The position numbers and the translations under genes were made by a program. 64,000 nt of DNA, taken from positions 186,001-250,000 of the forward strand of contig NZ_KB908291.1 of assembly GCF_000382425.1 (NCBI RefSeq), given 5' to 3'. Below the pieces are notes generated by a model. It did no database searches and was not told where the DNA came from. It worked only from the letters and a program-made list of their open reading frames with translations. The stretch's first letter is position 1; the number at the start of each line of letters is the position of its first letter. This DNA comes from Empedobacter brevis NBRC 14943 = ATCC 43319. Lineage in GTDB: Bacteria; Bacteroidota; Bacteroidia; Flavobacteriales; Weeksellaceae. Positions 61,561 to 64,000 of this stretch are shown one piece after another.

Positions 61561-63792
61561 ATGACACCTCACGTTATAACAAACGAACAACTAGAGAAAG
61601 AGAACATCGAGATAACAAGACGTTATAAAGAGATGCTTCAGAATACATATGTAACCTTATCTGACGATGATAAAAAGTTGGTTCGTAAAGCTTTTGATTT
61701 AGCTGTTGATGCACATAAAGATCAGCGAAGAAAAACAGGTGAACCTTATATTTATCATCCAATAGCTGTTGCAAAAATAGTTGCGGATGAAATTGGACTT
61801 GGAGCGACTTCAATTGCTGCTGCTTTAATGCATGATGTTGTAGAAGATACGGAGTACACATTAGAAGACATAGAAAAGCTTTTTGGTAAAAAGATTGCAA
61901 AAATTATTGATGGATTGACAAAAATAGCTGTTTTAAATAAACAGGATGTTTCCATTCAATCCGAGAATTATAAAAAGCTTTTGCTGACTTTATCAGAAGA
62001 TGTTCGTGTAATTTTGATTAAAATAGCTGACCGTCTTCATAACATGCGTACGCTAGAAAGTATGCGTGAAGATAAACAATTGAAAATTGCTTCAGAAACC
62101 ATTTTCATTTATGCTCCTTTAGCGCACAGAATGGGATTGTATAATATTAAATCTGAGTTAGAAGATTTAAGTTTGAAATACACGAAACCTGATGCCTATT
62201 TCAATATTGAACATAAACTGACGGAAACCAAATCGGAAAGAGAAAAATATATCAATGATTTTTGTAAAACAATTTCTGAAAAACTGCGGGCAGAAGGATT
62301 AGAGTTTGAGATTAAAGGGCGCTCAAAATCAATCAATTCAATTTATAGAAAAACTGTTAATCAGGGAATTCCTTTCGAAGAAGTGTTTGATTTATTTGCT
62401 ATTCGTATCATTTACCGTTCAGATAAAAAGAATGAAAAATTCTTAGCTTGGAAAATTTATTCGTTGGTAACAGATTTATTTATTCCAAACCCGAAACGTA
62501 TGCGTGATTGGATTTCTCAACCCAAAACAACGGGGTATGAATCTCTTCATGTTACGGTAATGGGACCACAGGCTCGTTGGGTAGAAATTCAAATTCGTTC
62601 AGAAAGAATGGATGAAGTAGCCGAAATGGGTATTGCTGCGCATTATAAATACAAGGAAAATGTAACGGACGATGAAACGAAAGTAGATGAATGGATTCAT
62701 CAGGTTCGTGAAATGTTAGAGCAGGAGGACACAAAGGATGCAATTGAGTTTATGGATAATTTCAAATTCAATTTGTATTCAAAAGAAATTTATGTTTTTA
62801 CGCCAAAAGGAGATTTACATTCTTTACCTAAAGGAGCAAGTTCATTAGATTTTGCCTACTCAATACATACCAATGTCGGAGACCACTGTTTGGGCGCAAA
62901 AGTAAATGGAAAATTGTATCCTTTGTCACATCAATTGCAAAGCGGTGATCAAGTAGAAATTATTACTTCAACTCAACAAAAACCTAAATTAGAGTGGTTA
63001 GATTATGTTGTGACAAGTAAAGCGAGAAGTAAAATTAAAGCGTCTTTAAATTCTGATAAACGTAAAGTTGCAGAAGAAGGAAAAGAAATTATTCAACGAA
63101 AATTAAGACACTTAAAAGTTGATTTTAGTGAAAATACAGTTAATCAATTGCAGCAATACTTTAAGTTAAGTTCTAGTCAGGATTTGTTCTACAATGTGGC
63201 AATGGGAATCATTGATAACAATGATTTACGGAAATTTGCAGAGCGAAACACAGGTTTTACAGGTTTAATCAATCGCTTTAGAAAATCAACATTCAATACG
63301 ACGAAGAAAGAAGATCTTCCGGTTGATAAAACAAAATTGGATAGTCTTGTTTTTGGAAATGACGAAGAACGTTTAGATTATGAATTAGCTAGTTGTTGTA
63401 ACCCTATTGCCGGAGATAAAGTATATGGGTTTATTACGGTTTCTAAAGGAATAAAGGTTCATAAAGTAGATTGTCCTAATTCGGTTTCTTTGCAGGCAAA
63501 TTATGCTTATCGAATTATAAAAGCAAAATGGATTGATTCTTCTCAGCAAGAGTTTAAAGCATTGATTGAGTTACAAGGTTTAGATCGTTCGGGAATGGTG
63601 AGTGATATTACATTGGTTATTTCAAAAAACAATTCATTGAACATGCATAGTATCAATTTGTCTGAAGATGCCGGTATTTTTGATGGAAAAATAACAGTTT
63701 CTGTGAAAAATAAAGCTGAATTAGAAAAAATAATGATGGAACTTAAGAATATTGAAGGAATTCAATCCGTAAAAAGAACCTATAAAAATTAA
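61561..63792 (+). CDS. Bifunctional (p)ppGpp synthetase/hydrolase (Rsh)
   Basis: A 743-residue RelA/SpoT homologue with all expected domains: HD hydrolase (about 45-200; H-D-V-V-E-D-T near 97-103), synthetase (about 255-365; G-Y-E-S-L-H near 325), TGS (about 410-470; Y-V-F-T-P-K-G), a zinc-finger/helical section with C-C-N-P near 612-615, and a C-terminal ACT domain (about 665-740). With the intact HD motif it should both make and break (p)ppGpp. It is the long-Rsh of the organism, in a transcript of its own with a long 5-prime region. Confidence 0.94.
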   Translation: MTPHVITNEQLEKENIEITRRYKEMLQNTYVTLSDDDKKLVRKAFDLAVDAHKDQRRKTGEPYIYHPIAVAKIVADEIGLGATSIAAALMHDVVEDTEYTLEDIEKLFGKKIAKIIDGLTKIAVLNKQDVSIQSENYKKLLLTLSEDVRVILIKIADRLHNMRTLESMREDKQLKIASETIFIYAPLAHRMGLYNIKSELEDLSLKYTKPDAYFNIEHKLTETKSEREKYINDFCKTISEKLRAEGLEFEIKGRSKSINSIYRKTVNQGIPFEEVFDLFAIRIIYRSDKKNEKFLAWKIYSLVTDLFIPNPKRMRDWISQPKTTGYESLHVTVMGPQARWVEIQIRSERMDEVAEMGIAAHYKYKENVTDDETKVDEWIHQVREMLEQEDTKDAIEFMDNFKFNLYSKEIYVFTPKGDLHSLPKGASSLDFAYSIHTNVGDHCLGAKVNGKLYPLSHQLQSGDQVEIITSTQQKPKLEWLDYVVTSKARSKIKASLNSDKRKVAEEGKEIIQRKLRHLKVDFSENTVNQLQQYFKLSSSQDLFYNVAMGIIDNNDLRKFAERNTGFTGLINRFRKSTFNTTKKEDLPVDKTKLDSLVFGNDEERLDYELASCCNPIAGDKVYGFITVSKGIKVHKVDCPNSVSLQANYAYRIIKAKWIDSSQQEFKALIELQGLDRSGMVSDITLVISKNNSLNMHSINLSEDAGIFDGKITVSVKNKAELEKIMMELKNIEGIQSVKRTYKN

Positions 63793-63884
63793 TTTTTTTA
63801 AGTTGATTGACTCTGTTAAATCAATATAAGAATGATTCAAAATATCCAAATGGTAAAATAGAACTCGCTTCTAGAATATAGAAA

Positions 63885-63918
63885 CAAAAAAACTCAACCA
63901 TGTTGAGCTTTTTTTGTT
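63885..63918 (+). terminator. Terminator after the Rsh gene
   Basis: CTCAAC, loop CAT, GTTGAG between A7 and T7 tracts, about 95 bp past the stop. Nothing else is recognised in the last 208 bp of the window. Confidence 0.75.
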
Positions 63919-64000
63919 AGATGAGGTTACTAACAAAGGCACAAAGTTACACAAATCTTTTTGATAATATGGCTTCATTTCTGTTGAATAATCTTGTTAA

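Noticed and set aside
1-64000. CRISPR arrays, tRNA or rRNA genes, insertion sequences
   Set aside because: No regularly spaced repeats, no tRNA-like cloverleaf ends or conserved rRNA stretches, and no transposase-like protein were found.

Overview
The window looks like a chromosomal segment of a low-GC Flavobacteriia member (Bacteroidota), probably in the Weeksellaceae/Flavobacteriaceae. The support is an AT-rich base composition, the end of the type IX secretion sortase gene porU followed by porV, a parA-parB-DUF5683-dapB-lepB cluster, speA next to a deoxyhypusine-synthase-like gene, and many upstream elements matching the Bacteroidota promoter (-33 TTG, about 20 bp, -7 TAnnTTTG) with little sign of Shine-Dalgarno sequences. 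The genus is an inference (Empedobacter-like relatives are plausible) and was not tested. I saw no rRNA, tRNA, CRISPR array, prophage or insertion sequence.

Layout. 1-9 kb: end of porU, porV, pirin and OsmC, a lipoprotein deacetylase, a HAD phosphatase, a TerC protein, a DMT permease, a FabH-type ketosynthase, ornithine aminotransferase. 9-16 kb: murI, hemW, a cold-shock protein, two unknown exported/membrane proteins, an alkyltransferase-like DNA repair protein, a NatAB-type ABC exporter. 16-20.6 kb: peptidase E, a DUF4241 protein, a Crp/Fnr regulator coupled to a small membrane protein, a divergent Rrf2 regulator with an NAD(P)-binding partner. 20.6-29.3 kb: two secreted subtilisin paralogues, WbqC-like protein, then lepB, dapB, DUF5683, parB and parA as one operon on the minus strand. 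30-33 kb: polyamine locus (a 45-codon leader-like ORF, arginine decarboxylase, deoxyhypusine-synthase-like enzyme) and a J-domain/KTSC protein. 34.8-41.2 kb: a GbsR/MarR-type regulator with a complete RND tripartite efflux pump, preceded by a perfect 16-bp inverted repeat abutting the -7 element. 41-50 kb: methylglyoxal synthase, a ferredoxin-type reductase, uracil permease, an HMA metallochaperone, a DinB/YfiT protein, two adjacent paralogous membrane proteins of unknown function, nitronate monooxygenase, a TMEM175-like channel. 50-54 kb: TlpA-like thioredoxin, three tandem secreted collar/HxH proteins, a thioredoxin-fold protein with one active-site cysteine. 54-64 kb: recG, an exported catalase with an ankyrin partner, an Nramp-universal stress fusion, and the (p)ppGpp synthetase/hydrolase.

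Most of the window is ordinary core genome. The parts least explained by known families are the paralogous membrane pair (45.8-46.9 kb), the three-gene HxH collar cluster (51.0-53.5 kb), the efflux operator, the small ORFs at 30.2 and 56.6 kb, and a terminator-like palindrome upstream of the Nramp gene. Several starts were moved downstream of the longest possible ORF because a -7 element or a terminator lies inside the longer version; each case is stated in its entry.
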